A DNA stretch of 28,947 nt from Christensenella sp. UBA1214. GTDB lineage: Bacteria; Bacillota; Clostridia; Christensenellales; CAG-138. Position 1 is the first letter of the stretch. Each line of letters begins with the position of its first letter. The translations under genes and the position numbers were made by a program. The notes below the pieces were generated by a model. That model saw only the letters and a program-made list of their open reading frames with translations. It did no database searches and was not told the origin of the DNA. This document shows, one piece after another, positions 7,640 to 14,450 of the stretch. The stretch spans positions 1-28,947 of the forward strand of contig DBXK01000053.1 in assembly GCA_002309375.1 (NCBI GenBank). The letters are read 5' to 3'.

Positions 7640-7670
7640 TTGCTCATGACGCAGCGTAATGAGCTAAAGT
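7640..7670 (+). promoter_or_regulatory. MerR-type promoter with 19-bp spacer and central operator dyad
   Basis: TTGCTC (7640-7645) and TAAAGT (7665-7670) are separated by 19 bases, the overlong spacing typical of MerR-controlled promoters. The spacer is occupied by a dyad at 7642-7664: outer arms GCTCAT and ATGAGC, inner arms ACG and CGT, centre CAG, with only one unpaired position on each side. Transcription would begin near 7677, just upstream of the GGAGGTG (7681-7687) of the regulator gene, so the site most likely mediates autoregulation. Confidence 0.7.
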
Positions 7671-7693
7671 ATGCGGCGAAGGAGGTGAAAGCT

Positions 7694-8431
7694 ATGTCCA
7701 AATACACAACGGGAGAGCTTGCGAAGCTCTGCGGCGTCACCGTCCGCACCGTTCAGTACTATGACACCCGCGGTATCCTTTCCCCGTCGGAACTCACCGA
7801 GGGCGGCAGGCGGCTCTATTCGGAGAGCGATCTTCAGAAGATGAAGACGGTCTGCTTCCTGCGCGAGCTCGGCATTCCGCTCGACGGCATTTCGAAGATC
7901 CTCTCGGAGGACAATGCCCCGAACGTGATCTCGCTGCTGCTCGAACAACAGGAGCAGACGCTGAAAGCAGAGATCGGCGAAAGGAAGGAAAAGCTCGAAA
8001 AGCTCGAGCAGCTGAAAAGCGGTCTTCGGCAAGCGAACGAAGTTTCCGTTGAATCGATCGGCGACATAGCGTACACTATGAACAACAGGAACGATCTCAA
8101 AAAAACCCGCAGAACAATGCTCCTTTCGGCCATCCCGATCTTCCTTCTGGAGGCCGCCGGCGCCGTGCTCTGGATCACCAAGGGCTGGTGGTGGGCGTTC
8201 GCCGCCGCGCTGGCCATCGCCATTCCGTGGGCGATCTGGGTCAGCCGCTACTATTATCGGAGCGTCGCGTATATCTGCCCGGAATGCCACAAGGTCTTCA
8301 AACCGACCTTCAAACAGATGTTCTGGGCCTCGCATACGCCGAAAACGCGCAAACTGACCTGCCCCGAATGCGGCCGACGCGGCTACTGCGTCGAAGTTGC
8401 AGACGAGAATCATAAAAAAGGAGAAAAATAA
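7694..8431 (+). CDS. Membrane-anchored MerR-family regulator with C-terminal zinc ribbon (245 aa)
   Basis: Residues 4-70 form a MerR winged helix (TTGELAKLCGVTVRTVQYYD, GGRRLY). A coiled coil for dimerisation follows (about 80-112). Unlike classical MerR proteins, two membrane helices come next (about 142-161 and 166-185), then a cytoplasmic zinc ribbon with Cys195-x2-Cys198 and Cys223-x2-Cys226. The start at 7694 is set by GGAGGTG seven bases upstream and by the usual MerR N-terminus; in-frame starts further upstream (TTG 7613, ATG 7646) lie before or inside its probable operator. The stop overlaps the next ATG by one base (TAATG). It probably senses a membrane or redox/metal signal and controls its own operon (inference). 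Confidence 0.88.
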   Translation: MSKYTTGELAKLCGVTVRTVQYYDTRGILSPSELTEGGRRLYSESDLQKMKTVCFLRELGIPLDGISKILSEDNAPNVISLLLEQQEQTLKAEIGERKEKLEKLEQLKSGLRQANEVSVESIGDIAYTMNNRNDLKKTRRTMLLSAIPIFLLEAAGAVLWITKGWWWAFAAALAIAIPWAIWVSRYYYRSVAYICPECHKVFKPTFKQMFWASHTPKTRKLTCPECGRRGYCVEVADENHKKGEK

Positions 8432-8847
8432 TGAGTAAATTCACCGAAAAGGCAAAAGCGCTCCGCGCGATCGAGATCCCGCATTACAATTGCGCCCAGT
8501 CCGTCCTGATCCCGTTCGCGGAGGCGGCGGGGATCACGGAGGAAACGGCATACCGCGTCGCCGCGAATTTCGGCGGAGGCATGAAGCGCGGCTCCGTCTG
8601 CGGCGCCGTGACGGGGGGCCTGATGGCGCTCGGCCTTTTCGGCGCGGACGATCCGAGGACCGTTTCGGAATTCCATCTTCGCATGAAGCTCAGCCATAAC
8701 GGCGTGCTCGACTGCGCGGAGCTTCTTAAAGTGAACGCGGAAGCCGGCGGCGACAAGAAACAGCACTGCGACGATATGGTCACCGAAGCCGTCGCGCTCG
8801 TTGAAGAGCTCTTAATGCGCGCCGGAAAGCTCCCTGCGGAGGACTGA
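8431..8847 (+). CDS. C_GCAxxG_C_C family redox-type protein (138 aa)
   Basis: The four conserved cysteines of this family are present: Cys21 (YNCAQSV), Cys57 in GSVCGAVTGG, Cys95 (DCAELL) and Cys113 (HCDDMV). The glycine-rich segment FGGGMKRGSVCG is the core signature. The length is normal for the family. These proteins are thought to be redox-active or to bind a metal or cluster, and they often accompany oxidoreductases; their reaction is not established. Translation is coupled to the preceding regulator (one-base overlap, with AAAAAAGGAG before the start). This suggests that the regulator controls the redox protein and that both respond to the same signal (inference). Confidence 0.88.
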   Translation: MSKFTEKAKALRAIEIPHYNCAQSVLIPFAEAAGITEETAYRVAANFGGGMKRGSVCGAVTGGLMALGLFGADDPRTVSEFHLRMKLSHNGVLDCAELLKVNAEAGGDKKQHCDDMVTEAVALVEELLMRAGKLPAED

Positions 8848-8874
8848 AACGGAAAAACAACTGTGCGAAAAGAA

Positions 8875-8903
8875 AAGGCTCCTTCCCGGGCGGGAGGAGC
8901 CTT
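8875..8903. terminator. Bidirectional Rho-independent terminator
   Basis: AAGGCTCC continues into TTCCCG (8875-8888) and pairs with CGGGAGGAGCCTT (8891-8903), with one bulged T. CCTTTTT follows on the plus strand, and an A-rich tract on the left serves the convergent minus-strand gene. Confidence 0.85.
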
Positions 8904-8918
8904 GGCCTTTTTATGGGA

Positions 8919-9308
8919 TCATTTGCGGTGGAGATCGACCTTCGAAAGCAGAAGGAAGATGATGATCGCGTTCACGACCGTCAGCGGCAGCAGGCCGAAG
9001 AAGGTGGAGGAGGTCCATTTCGCGGTCCAGACGCAGAGGAAGGTCACAAACAGCGCGATCAGCGCGGCGATGATGATCGTCGGAACGATCGCGGCAGCGC
9101 CCTTGGCGCGGGACATCATGATGCCGAGAACGATCCAATAGAACAGCGCAAAGACGAGCAGGAAGATGATTATCCCGGCGACCCATGCGAGCGCAGGCGC
9201 GCCGTGGAAATCGCCGTTCGGCCCGAAAATGCCCCAGGCGGCGAGCGCAAGGCCGAAGCCGATAAGGAAGCAGATCCCGAACTTGATCAGCGTTTTTTTA
9301 AGATCCAT
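8919..9308 (-). CDS. Small integral membrane protein with four helices (129 aa)
   Basis: The start at 9308 (MDLKKTLIKFG) is chosen because AGAGAGG lies eight bases upstream; extending to an ATG at 9410 would add a non-hydrophobic, proline-rich segment that overlaps the promoter. Four membrane helices are visible at about residues 9-28, 38-62, 72-94 and 104-122, with short loops. There is no recognisable catalytic motif or signal peptide. I do not recognise the family; small four-helix proteins of this kind are often uncharacterised. It is monocistronic, convergent with the redox protein and divergent from the GNAT operon. Confidence 0.75.
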   Translation of the reverse strand: MDLKKTLIKFGICFLIGFGLALAAWGIFGPNGDFHGAPALAWVAGIIIFLLVFALFYWIVLGIMMSRAKGAAAIVPTIIIAALIALFVTFLCVWTAKWTSSTFFGLLPLTVVNAIIIFLLLSKVDLHRK

Positions 9309-9383
9309 AGTGAATACCTCTCTTTCCGTGGTTATTCGTAAACTTTCGCATTCCCCGGCCGGGGGCGGCGGAAGATCGCATAT

Positions 9384-9412
9384 AGGATATACTTTCTTAA
9401 AGTTTACCACAA
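9384..9412 (-). promoter_or_regulatory. Possible promoter of the four-helix membrane protein
   Basis: On the minus strand TTGTGG (9407-9412) and TATCCT (9384-9389) have a 17-base spacer. Both boxes are imperfect, so this is tentative. Confidence 0.4.
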
Positions 9413-9477
9413 TGCGCGCGCCAAGTCAATACAGCATGTCGTTTTAAGCAAAAATATGCCGCCGCCGAAAGCCGCGC

Positions 9478-9506
9478 TTGCATTGGCGCCGCGCGGATGC
9501 TATACT
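9478..9506 (+). promoter_or_regulatory. Promoter of the GNAT-SRAP-DNPH1-SDR operon
   Basis: TTGCAT (9478-9483) and TATACT (9501-9506) are 17 bases apart, and TGC directly before the -10 box makes it an extended -10. The start of transcription would lie near 9513, about 35 bases before the first ATG. No LexA-like palindrome is apparent nearby. Confidence 0.7.
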
Positions 9507-9547
9507 GACAGCGGAAAAGGAAAATCCGCGCCGCGAAAGGAAAAGCA

Positions 9548-10102
9548 ATGACGGAAAAGAGGATGCAGTTCATACGCAAGCTCGATAAAAGGAACCGAAA
9601 TCTCGCTTCCGGTCGGCTTATCCTTCGGCCCTTCGATGAAGCGGACAGGGAAGCCGCGCTCCGCCTTTTTTATAACGGGGAGATCAAAAAAACCTATATG
9701 CTCCCCGATTTTTCCTCGGAGGATGAAGCGGCGCGCCTGTTCGAAAGGATGGAAACGCTTTCGGATTCGGACGATCATTTCATCTATGCGGCGCACTTCG
9801 GCGATAAGCTCATCGGCTTCATCAACGATACCTGCGTTGAAGAAGCTTCGATCGAGCTCGGTTATGTCGTCGATCCGGCGTATAAGAACCGCGGCTTTGC
9901 GACGGAGATGCTGAAGACGGCGATCGCCGAGCTCTTCCGCCTTGGCTTTTCCGAAGTCCGGGCGGGCTGCTTCGAAGAAAATACGGCGAGCCGCCGCGTG
10001 ATGGAAAAGAGCGGGATGCGCCCGACGGGGGAGACGGAAACGATCGAATACCGCGGGAAAACGCATCGCTGCCCGATGCTCGCGATCCGGAGGGAAGAGT
10101 AA
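9548..10102 (+). CDS. GNAT family N-acetyltransferase, RimJ/RimL type (184 aa)
   Basis: After a basic 20-residue lead, the protein has the start typical of the RimJ/RimL branch (GRLILRPFDEADREAALRL). The acetyl-CoA binding motif is ELGYVVDPAYKNRGFATEML (about 103-122), with the usual Q/R-x-x-G-x-A core in the form NRGFA. The conserved C-terminal segment is ENTASRRVMEKSGM. It should transfer an acetyl group from acetyl-CoA to an amine, perhaps a protein N-terminus or small molecule; the substrate cannot be told. GAAAGG lies before the start. It is first in a four-gene operon; its stop overlaps the next ATG by one base (TAATG). Confidence 0.88.
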   Translation: MTEKRMQFIRKLDKRNRNLASGRLILRPFDEADREAALRLFYNGEIKKTYMLPDFSSEDEAARLFERMETLSDSDDHFIYAAHFGDKLIGFINDTCVEEASIELGYVVDPAYKNRGFATEMLKTAIAELFRLGFSEVRAGCFEENTASRRVMEKSGMRPTGETETIEYRGKTHRCPMLAIRREE

Positions 10103-10749
10103 TGTGCGTTCGGTTTTTTATAAACAGGGATTCGAAAAGGCTGCAGGAGCTCGAAAGGATGGCCTCGGTCAGCCCGCTTGCGGACAGGTTCCGGAGCCTT
10201 CTTCCTTCGCCGATCCTGCAGGGCGGGGAGGTCGGACCGGCTTCGGTCACGCCCGTGATCGCGCTGAATAAAAAAGAGACAGAAACCGTTTTCCCGATGC
10301 AGTGGGGCTTCAGCATCAGCCCGCCGGCGGAGGGGCAGAAGCTCCCCGCCTGCGAGGTCTTCAACGCCCGCACCGAAACGGCGGGGGAGAAGCGCACCTT
10401 CGCGCCGAGCTGGCGTTCGAGGCGCTGCGTGATCCCCGCTTCGTGGTATTATGAATGGGAGCATTCGGAGGCCGGAAACGGAAGGAAGAAGGCCGGCGAA
10501 CGCTGGTCGATCCGCCCGAAGGACGCGGAGCTCGTCTATCTCTGCGGCCTCTACCGCATGGAGGCGGGACTTCCGAAATTCGTCGTGCTTACAAGACCGC
10601 CGACGGAGGCGCTTGCGAAGATCCACGACCGGATGCCGCTGATCCTTCCGGAGGATAAGACGGCGGCCTGGATCGATCCCGGGATGAAGCCGGAGGAAAT
10701 TATCGGCTATGCTTTGACGGATATGGAAATGAGGAGGACGGGCGAATGA
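10102..10749 (+). CDS. SRAP (HMCES/YedK) family abasic-site protein (215 aa)
   Basis: The catalytic Cys2 (MCVRF) becomes the N-terminal residue once Met1 is removed. Asn88 in FNARTET, Glu118 in IPASWYYEW and His175 in KIHDRMPLIL correspond to the other conserved active-site residues of the SRAP fold. The usual third residue glycine is valine here. Family members bind single-stranded DNA with abasic sites and form a thiazolidine crosslink through Cys2, shielding the lesion from breakage. The length is normal. It overlaps the preceding gene by one base and the following one by four (ATGA), so the genes form one transcription unit with tight coupling. Confidence 0.93.
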   Translation: MCVRFFINRDSKRLQELERMASVSPLADRFRSLLPSPILQGGEVGPASVTPVIALNKKETETVFPMQWGFSISPPAEGQKLPACEVFNARTETAGEKRTFAPSWRSRRCVIPASWYYEWEHSEAGNGRKKAGERWSIRPKDAELVYLCGLYRMEAGLPKFVVLTRPPTEALAKIHDRMPLILPEDKTAAWIDPGMKPEEIIGYALTDMEMRRTGE

Positions 10750-11165
10750 ACAAAAAGATCTATTTCGCTGGCTCGATCCGCGGCGGGCGCGCCGATGCGG
10801 AGCTCTACCGCAGGCTGATCGCGTATATGCAGCGGACCGACAAGGTGCTGACCGAGCATATCGGAAGGCCGGAACTGAACCTTCTCGAGCGCGGCAGGGA
10901 CCGCGACGCGGAGATCTACCGTCAGGATACCGGCTGGCTCCGGGAGGCGGATATCGTGATCGCGGAATGCACATCCCCCTCGCTCGGCGTAGGGTACGAG
11001 CTTGCCTACGCGGAAAAACTCGGCAAACCCTGCTGCATTTTCTATGACAAAACGAGGACGCAGCTTTCGGCGATGCTGACGGGCGACCCGTATTTCAGAA
11101 TTTACCCCTATGAAAACGAAGAGGAGCTGTTCGCCCGCCTTGACGGGATATTGAAGGAAGAATGA
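10746..11165 (+). CDS. DNPH1-like 2'-deoxynucleoside 5'-monophosphate N-hydrolase (139 aa)
   Basis: The protein follows the vertebrate DNPH1 (RCL) pattern closely: YFAGSIRGGR near the start, VLTEH at 34-38, DTGWLREADIVIAE (61-74), PSLGVGYELAYAE (78-90) with the catalytic-type Glu85, and LSAM (107-110). Members of this nucleoside 2-deoxyribosyltransferase superfamily cleave the N-glycosidic bond of deoxynucleoside monophosphates. Human DNPH1 removes 5-hydroxymethyl-dUMP from the nucleotide pool. The bacterial substrate is not proven. The ATGA overlaps at both ends link it to SRAP upstream and SDR downstream. Confidence 0.9.
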   Translation: MNKKIYFAGSIRGGRADAELYRRLIAYMQRTDKVLTEHIGRPELNLLERGRDRDAEIYRQDTGWLREADIVIAECTSPSLGVGYELAYAEKLGKPCCIFYDKTRTQLSAMLTGDPYFRIYPYENEEELFARLDGILKEE

Positions 11166-11989
11166 AAATGACGGAAACGACAGGCAAAAAAGCAGTCCTG
11201 ATAACCGGCGCGGCGGGCGGCATGGGACGGGCAGCCGTGAAGGAATTCCTTTCGGAAGGGTACCGCGTCTTCGGCCTCGATATCCGCGAGCCGGAGGGGG
11301 CGGAGGGCTTCACCTTCATCAAAACCGACCTCACCGACGGCGCCTCGGTCGAAGCTGCCGCCGAAAAACTGCGGGATGCGGGCGTGAAGCTCGATCTTAT
11401 AGTGAACATGGCCGGAATGTACGACCTCGATTCGCTCGTCGAGATGGACGAAGCGGCGTTTTCCCGCATCTTCGACGTCAACCTTTTCTCCGATTTCCGC
11501 GTCAACAAGGCTTTCCTGCCCCTGCTCGGGCCGAAGGGGAGGATCATCATCGTTTCGAGCGAGCTCGCGCCGCTCGATCCGCTGCCCTTCACCGGGATCT
11601 ACGCGATCACGAAGACCGCCGTGGAGAGCTACGCCTATTCGCTGAGGATGGAGCTGCAGCTCCTCGGCCATCCGGTGATCGTGATCCGCCCCGGCGCGGT
11701 CGACACCGGCCTTCTGGACGTTTCGACGAAGCGCCTCGACGATTTTATCGAAACAACGAAGCTCTATCCCTTCAACGCGAAGCGCTTCAAAAGCATCGTC
11801 GGGAAGGTGGAGGCGCGCAAGATACCGCCGGAGAGGATCGCCGCGCTTGCGGTGAAGGCCGCCCGCGCGAGGCGCCCGCGCTACGTCTATAAGATCAACA
11901 GGAATCCGCTGCTGCTCATTCTCAACGCCATGCCCCGGCGCCTGCAGAACTTCGCGATCCGGAAAATTCTTGAAAATCGGGACCGCTGA
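11162..11989 (+). CDS. Short-chain dehydrogenase/reductase (275 aa)
   Basis: This is a Rossmann-fold SDR: the cofactor motif TGAAGGMG (15-22), Asp40 after beta 2 suggesting NAD preference, NMAG (82-85; usually NNAG), catalytic Ser132/133 (IIIVSSE), and YAITK with Tyr147 and Lys151. The C-terminal tail (about 240-275) is basic and hydrophobic (NPLLLILNAMPRRL), as in SDRs that act on lipophilic or membrane-associated substrates. The reaction is an NAD(P)-dependent alcohol/ketone oxidoreduction of unknown substrate. It is the last gene of the operon and starts within the stop of the DNPH1-like gene; a dyad overlaps its own stop codon. Confidence 0.9.
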   Translation: MKMTETTGKKAVLITGAAGGMGRAAVKEFLSEGYRVFGLDIREPEGAEGFTFIKTDLTDGASVEAAAEKLRDAGVKLDLIVNMAGMYDLDSLVEMDEAAFSRIFDVNLFSDFRVNKAFLPLLGPKGRIIIVSSELAPLDPLPFTGIYAITKTAVESYAYSLRMELQLLGHPVIVIRPGAVDTGLLDVSTKRLDDFIETTKLYPFNAKRFKSIVGKVEARKIPPERIAALAVKAARARRPRYVYKINRNPLLLILNAMPRRLQNFAIRKILENRDR

Positions 11990-12012
11990 TATATTTATTT
12001 TTCATCTGCGGT
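11982..12012. other. Dyad spanning the SDR stop codon and the upstream part of the next promoter
   Basis: ACCGCTGAT (11982-11990) and ATCTGCGGT (12004-12012) pair with a single T-T mismatch around a 13-base A/T-rich centre. No T run follows, so it is a poor terminator. It ends two bases before the extended -10 of the dockerin gene promoter and covers its -35 position, so it could be an operator. Confidence 0.4.
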
Positions 12013-12013
12013 G

Positions 12014-12022
12014 TGATATAAT
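12014..12022 (+). promoter_or_regulatory. Extended -10 promoter of the LRR/dockerin gene
   Basis: TGATATAAT at 12014-12022 is a perfect extended -10 element. The expected -35 position (around 11994) is only A/T-rich. The same nine bases form the -10 of the protease gene at 19269-19277. The leader would be about 78 bases long. Confidence 0.65.
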
Positions 12023-12106
12023 AATTCTGTTTGAAGGCGCGGGTCTCCCGCCCGAGGATAAACTCCCCGGCCGGATCGCCGCGCAAAAGCAAAACGGAGG
12101 TTAAAA

Positions 12107-13432
12107 ATGAAAGCAAAAAGACTCCTCAGCGCTCTTATCGCGCTTGTGATGGTGCTGGCGCTCGTTCCCGCGATGAGCTTCGCCGCGGAAACGCACCGCG
12201 ACGCACCGGAAGGCTATGATGAATACGAATTCACCAAGATGTCCGCATTCCTTGCGATCGAGAATGCCCGCGGCGAGACCAACGCTTCGAAGCTCGGCGC
12301 GGACGTCGATCCGGCGGACCCGACCACCTGGGGCTACAGCATCCTGTGGAATGACGGCCATATCACTCACATCTCCTTCCCGTATTCGGAGCTTTACGGC
12401 GATCTCGACGTCAGCGGCTTTACGCAGCTCGATATGCTCCAGTGCGGAAACAACGAGCTGACCTCGATCGACGCGTCGAACTGCCCCGCGCTGACGATGC
12501 TGGACTGCGTCGAGTGCCCGCAGCTGACTGCGCTCAACGTCACCGGCAGCCCCCTTATCCAGGATCTGCAATGCGGCATGTGCGCGATCGAATCGCTCGA
12601 TCTCAGCGACGACCACAGCGCACTCAACATCGGCCTCGACGTTTCGGACAATAACCTGAGCTTCCTGGACGTCAGCGGCTGCACGGAGATGCCGTATCTG
12701 CTCTGCAACGACAACAATCTGACCGAGCTGGATCTTTCCGCCTGCACCGCGTTGAATTCTTTCAGCTGCTTTGACAATCCCATGAAGACTGTCACCGTGA
12801 ACCCGGAAATGTTCGGCTTTGAAAAGATCATGGCGGTCGGAAACGGCACCTTCAACGCCTACGATTTCGTTGGCGACAGGCCGGATCTCTGGCATCTGGC
12901 AACGCCGGATGACGGCTACGAATTCCTCGGCTGGTATGATGAAGAGGGCAACCTGCTTTCCGAAGAGGCGGACTGGACCGTTCCGGAAGAGATGCTCGAT
13001 TCGCTTCCTTCGACCTTCATCGCGAAATTCACCGATGATGAACCCCTCACCCACGAAGTCGTATTCAAGGATTGGGACGGAACCGTGATCGACACCCAGA
13101 CTGTCAACGACGGCGAAGCCGCTGTTGCGCCGGAAGATCCGGTGCGCGAGGGCTATACCTTCATCGGCTGGGACGTCGATTTCTCGAACGTCACCGAGGA
13201 TCTCGTCGTAACGGCGCAGTATGAGGTCAACGGCCTGCCCGTCACCCTTCTCGGCGACGTGAACTGCGACGGCAAGGTCGATTCGACCGACGCGCTGCTT
13301 GCGATGCGCTATTCGATGAACCTTGCGGAGATCAGCGAGCAGGGCTTCGTCAACGGCGATATGAACGGCGACGGCAGCGTCAACGCGACCGACGCTGTGC
13401 TGATCATGCGCCATGCCATGGCCGGCAACTGA
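12107..13432 (+). CDS. Secreted LRR protein with InlB repeat and dockerin (441 aa)
   Basis: CGGAGG precedes the start. A signal peptide (KAKRLL, hydrophobic core, likely cut after MSFA) directs export. Residues about 95-235 hold short leucine-rich repeats of the form L-x-x-L-x-C/V-S/T-x-x, unusually rich in cysteine (MLDCVECPQLTAL, LQCGMCAIESLDL). Next is an InlB B/Listeria-Bacteroides repeat (about 315-380, including GYTFIGWDVDF). The end is a type I dockerin with two calcium loops, DVNCDGKVDSTDA and DMNGDGSVNATDA. The LRR suggests binding to a protein or glycan partner; the dockerin suggests attachment to a cohesin encoded elsewhere. The InlB and dockerin parts are shared with the protease at 19326. 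Confidence 0.9.
   Translation: MKAKRLLSALIALVMVLALVPAMSFAAETHRDAPEGYDEYEFTKMSAFLAIENARGETNASKLGADVDPADPTTWGYSILWNDGHITHISFPYSELYGDLDVSGFTQLDMLQCGNNELTSIDASNCPALTMLDCVECPQLTALNVTGSPLIQDLQCGMCAIESLDLSDDHSALNIGLDVSDNNLSFLDVSGCTEMPYLLCNDNNLTELDLSACTALNSFSCFDNPMKTVTVNPEMFGFEKIMAVGNGTFNAYDFVGDRPDLWHLATPDDGYEFLGWYDEEGNLLSEEADWTVPEEMLDSLPSTFIAKFTDDEPLTHEVVFKDWDGTVIDTQTVNDGEAAVAPEDPVREGYTFIGWDVDFSNVTEDLVVTAQYEVNGLPVTLLGDVNCDGKVDSTDALLAMRYSMNLAEISEQGFVNGDMNGDGSVNATDAVLIMRHAMAGN
13250..13410 (+). repeat. Dockerin-coding repeat, copy 1
   Basis: These 161 bases match 23244-23404 at about 153 positions by eye, so the dockerins of the LRR protein and the protease are recent duplicates or kept alike by gene conversion. 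Confidence 0.85.
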
Positions 13433-13463
13433 CGGATCGAAGCATAAACAATGAAGAACATTC

Positions 13464-13488
13464 GGGGCGGCTCGCGCTGAGCCGCTCC
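13464..13488 (+). terminator. Rho-independent terminator after the LRR/dockerin gene
   Basis: GGGGCGGCTC (13464-13473), loop GCGCT, and GAGCCGCTCC (13479-13488) form a ten-pair stem with one G-U, followed by GCTTTT. The short T run may allow read-through into the next gene, which shows no promoter of its own. Confidence 0.75.
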
Positions 13489-13514
13489 GCTTTTAAAGCA
13501 GGGGGGAAGAGAAT

Positions 13515-14378
13515 TTGTTCGATCCGAAGACCGATCGGTTCCCGTATCCGGAGGATACCGACAAACACTATCTGACGCTGAAGAAGGACCGCGGCATCGT
13601 CTTCGACAGCAGCTATCCTTATGTTGATAAATCCCGCTCGTTCAGGTTCAAATACACCGTGATGCGCGTGATGATGTACCTTGTGATGTTCCCCCTTGCG
13701 CGGATCCGCCTCGGACTGCGCTTCAAGGGCAGGGAGAACCTCAAAAAGCACCGCGAGACGATCAAAAAGGGCGTCGTTTCGTGCAGCAACCACGTTCATA
13801 TGTGGGACTATATCTCCCTGATGAGCGCCGTTCGGCCGTTCCGCACGCACGTGCTCTCCTGGGCGCCGAACATCAACGGCGAAAACGGCACCCTGATCCG
13901 CCTGACGGGCGGCATACCGATCCCGACGGAAGGCATCGGCGCAACGGTCGCATACCTCCGGGCGGTGGGGAAGATGCTCGATGAAGGCGGCTGGGCGCAT
14001 GTCTATTCCGAGGGCAGCATGTGGGAATACTATGCGCCGATCCGTCCGTTCAAGCGCGGCGGCGCGGCGATCGCCTGCGATTTCGATAAACCGATGCTGC
14101 CGATCGCCTTTTCATTCCGCGAACCGGGCTTTATCCGAAAAAAGCTCTTCCGCCAGATCGCCTGCCTGAACGTCAGCATCGGCGAACCGATCTTCCGCGA
14201 TCCGTCGCTCCCGAAGGCGGAGCAGAGGACGGAGCTTACGAAGCGCTGCCATGAGGCGGTCTGCCGCCTTGCGGGGATCGATCCGAAGGAGAACATCTAT
14301 CCGCCGCTCTTCGATGATTCAAAGCGGATAGACTACTATACTTCGACCTACGGCGTCGGGTACAAGGGCTCAAAATAA
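13515..14378 (+). CDS. 1-acylglycerol-3-phosphate acyltransferase (PlsC) family protein (287 aa)
   Basis: The acyltransferase motif HxxxxD is His93 to Asp98 (SNHVHMWDY). Motif III appears as YSEGSMWEYY, in place of the common FPEGTRS, followed by PFKRGGAAIA, and motif IV as MLPIAFSFREP. A hydrophobic segment (about 50-66) would place it at the membrane. It should acylate lysophosphatidic acid or a related acceptor during phospholipid synthesis. The proposed start is TTG at 13515, eight bases after a GGGGGG run; the first in-frame ATG (residue 50) would remove 49 residues. About 48 residues precede the membrane segment, somewhat long for the family. No promoter is visible between the upstream terminator and this gene. 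Confidence 0.82.
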   Translation: MFDPKTDRFPYPEDTDKHYLTLKKDRGIVFDSSYPYVDKSRSFRFKYTVMRVMMYLVMFPLARIRLGLRFKGRENLKKHRETIKKGVVSCSNHVHMWDYISLMSAVRPFRTHVLSWAPNINGENGTLIRLTGGIPIPTEGIGATVAYLRAVGKMLDEGGWAHVYSEGSMWEYYAPIRPFKRGGAAIACDFDKPMLPIAFSFREPGFIRKKLFRQIACLNVSIGEPIFRDPSLPKAEQRTELTKRCHEAVCRLAGIDPKENIYPPLFDDSKRIDYYTSTYGVGYKGSK

Positions 14379-14384
14379 AATCAT

Positions 14385-14415
14385 AAAAAGCGGATGCTCA
14401 GAGGGCCCGCTTTTT
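14385..14415 (+). terminator. Rho-independent terminator after the acyltransferase gene
   Basis: AAAAAGCGG (14385-14393) pairs with CCGCTTTTT (14407-14415), followed by further T residues. The loop is 13 bases and the GC core short, but the T tract is strong. Confidence 0.75.
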
Positions 14416-14450
14416 TTATTACAGGCCGGCGGAACGCGAGGGCTCATATG

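Noticed and set aside
7646..7693. ATG 7646 as start of the MerR gene (GAGGGG upstream)
   Set aside because: It lies inside the operator dyad and would add 16 residues before the standard MerR N-terminus; GGAGGTG before ATG 7694 fits better.
9309..9410. N-terminal extension of the four-helix membrane protein to 9410
   Set aside because: It would overlap the promoter region and add a proline-rich non-hydrophobic segment; AGAGAGG precedes the ATG at 9308.
12101..13414. 437-codon minus-strand frame opposite the LRR/dockerin gene
   Set aside because: No ribosome site or recognisable domain; the plus strand has a signal peptide and a dockerin.
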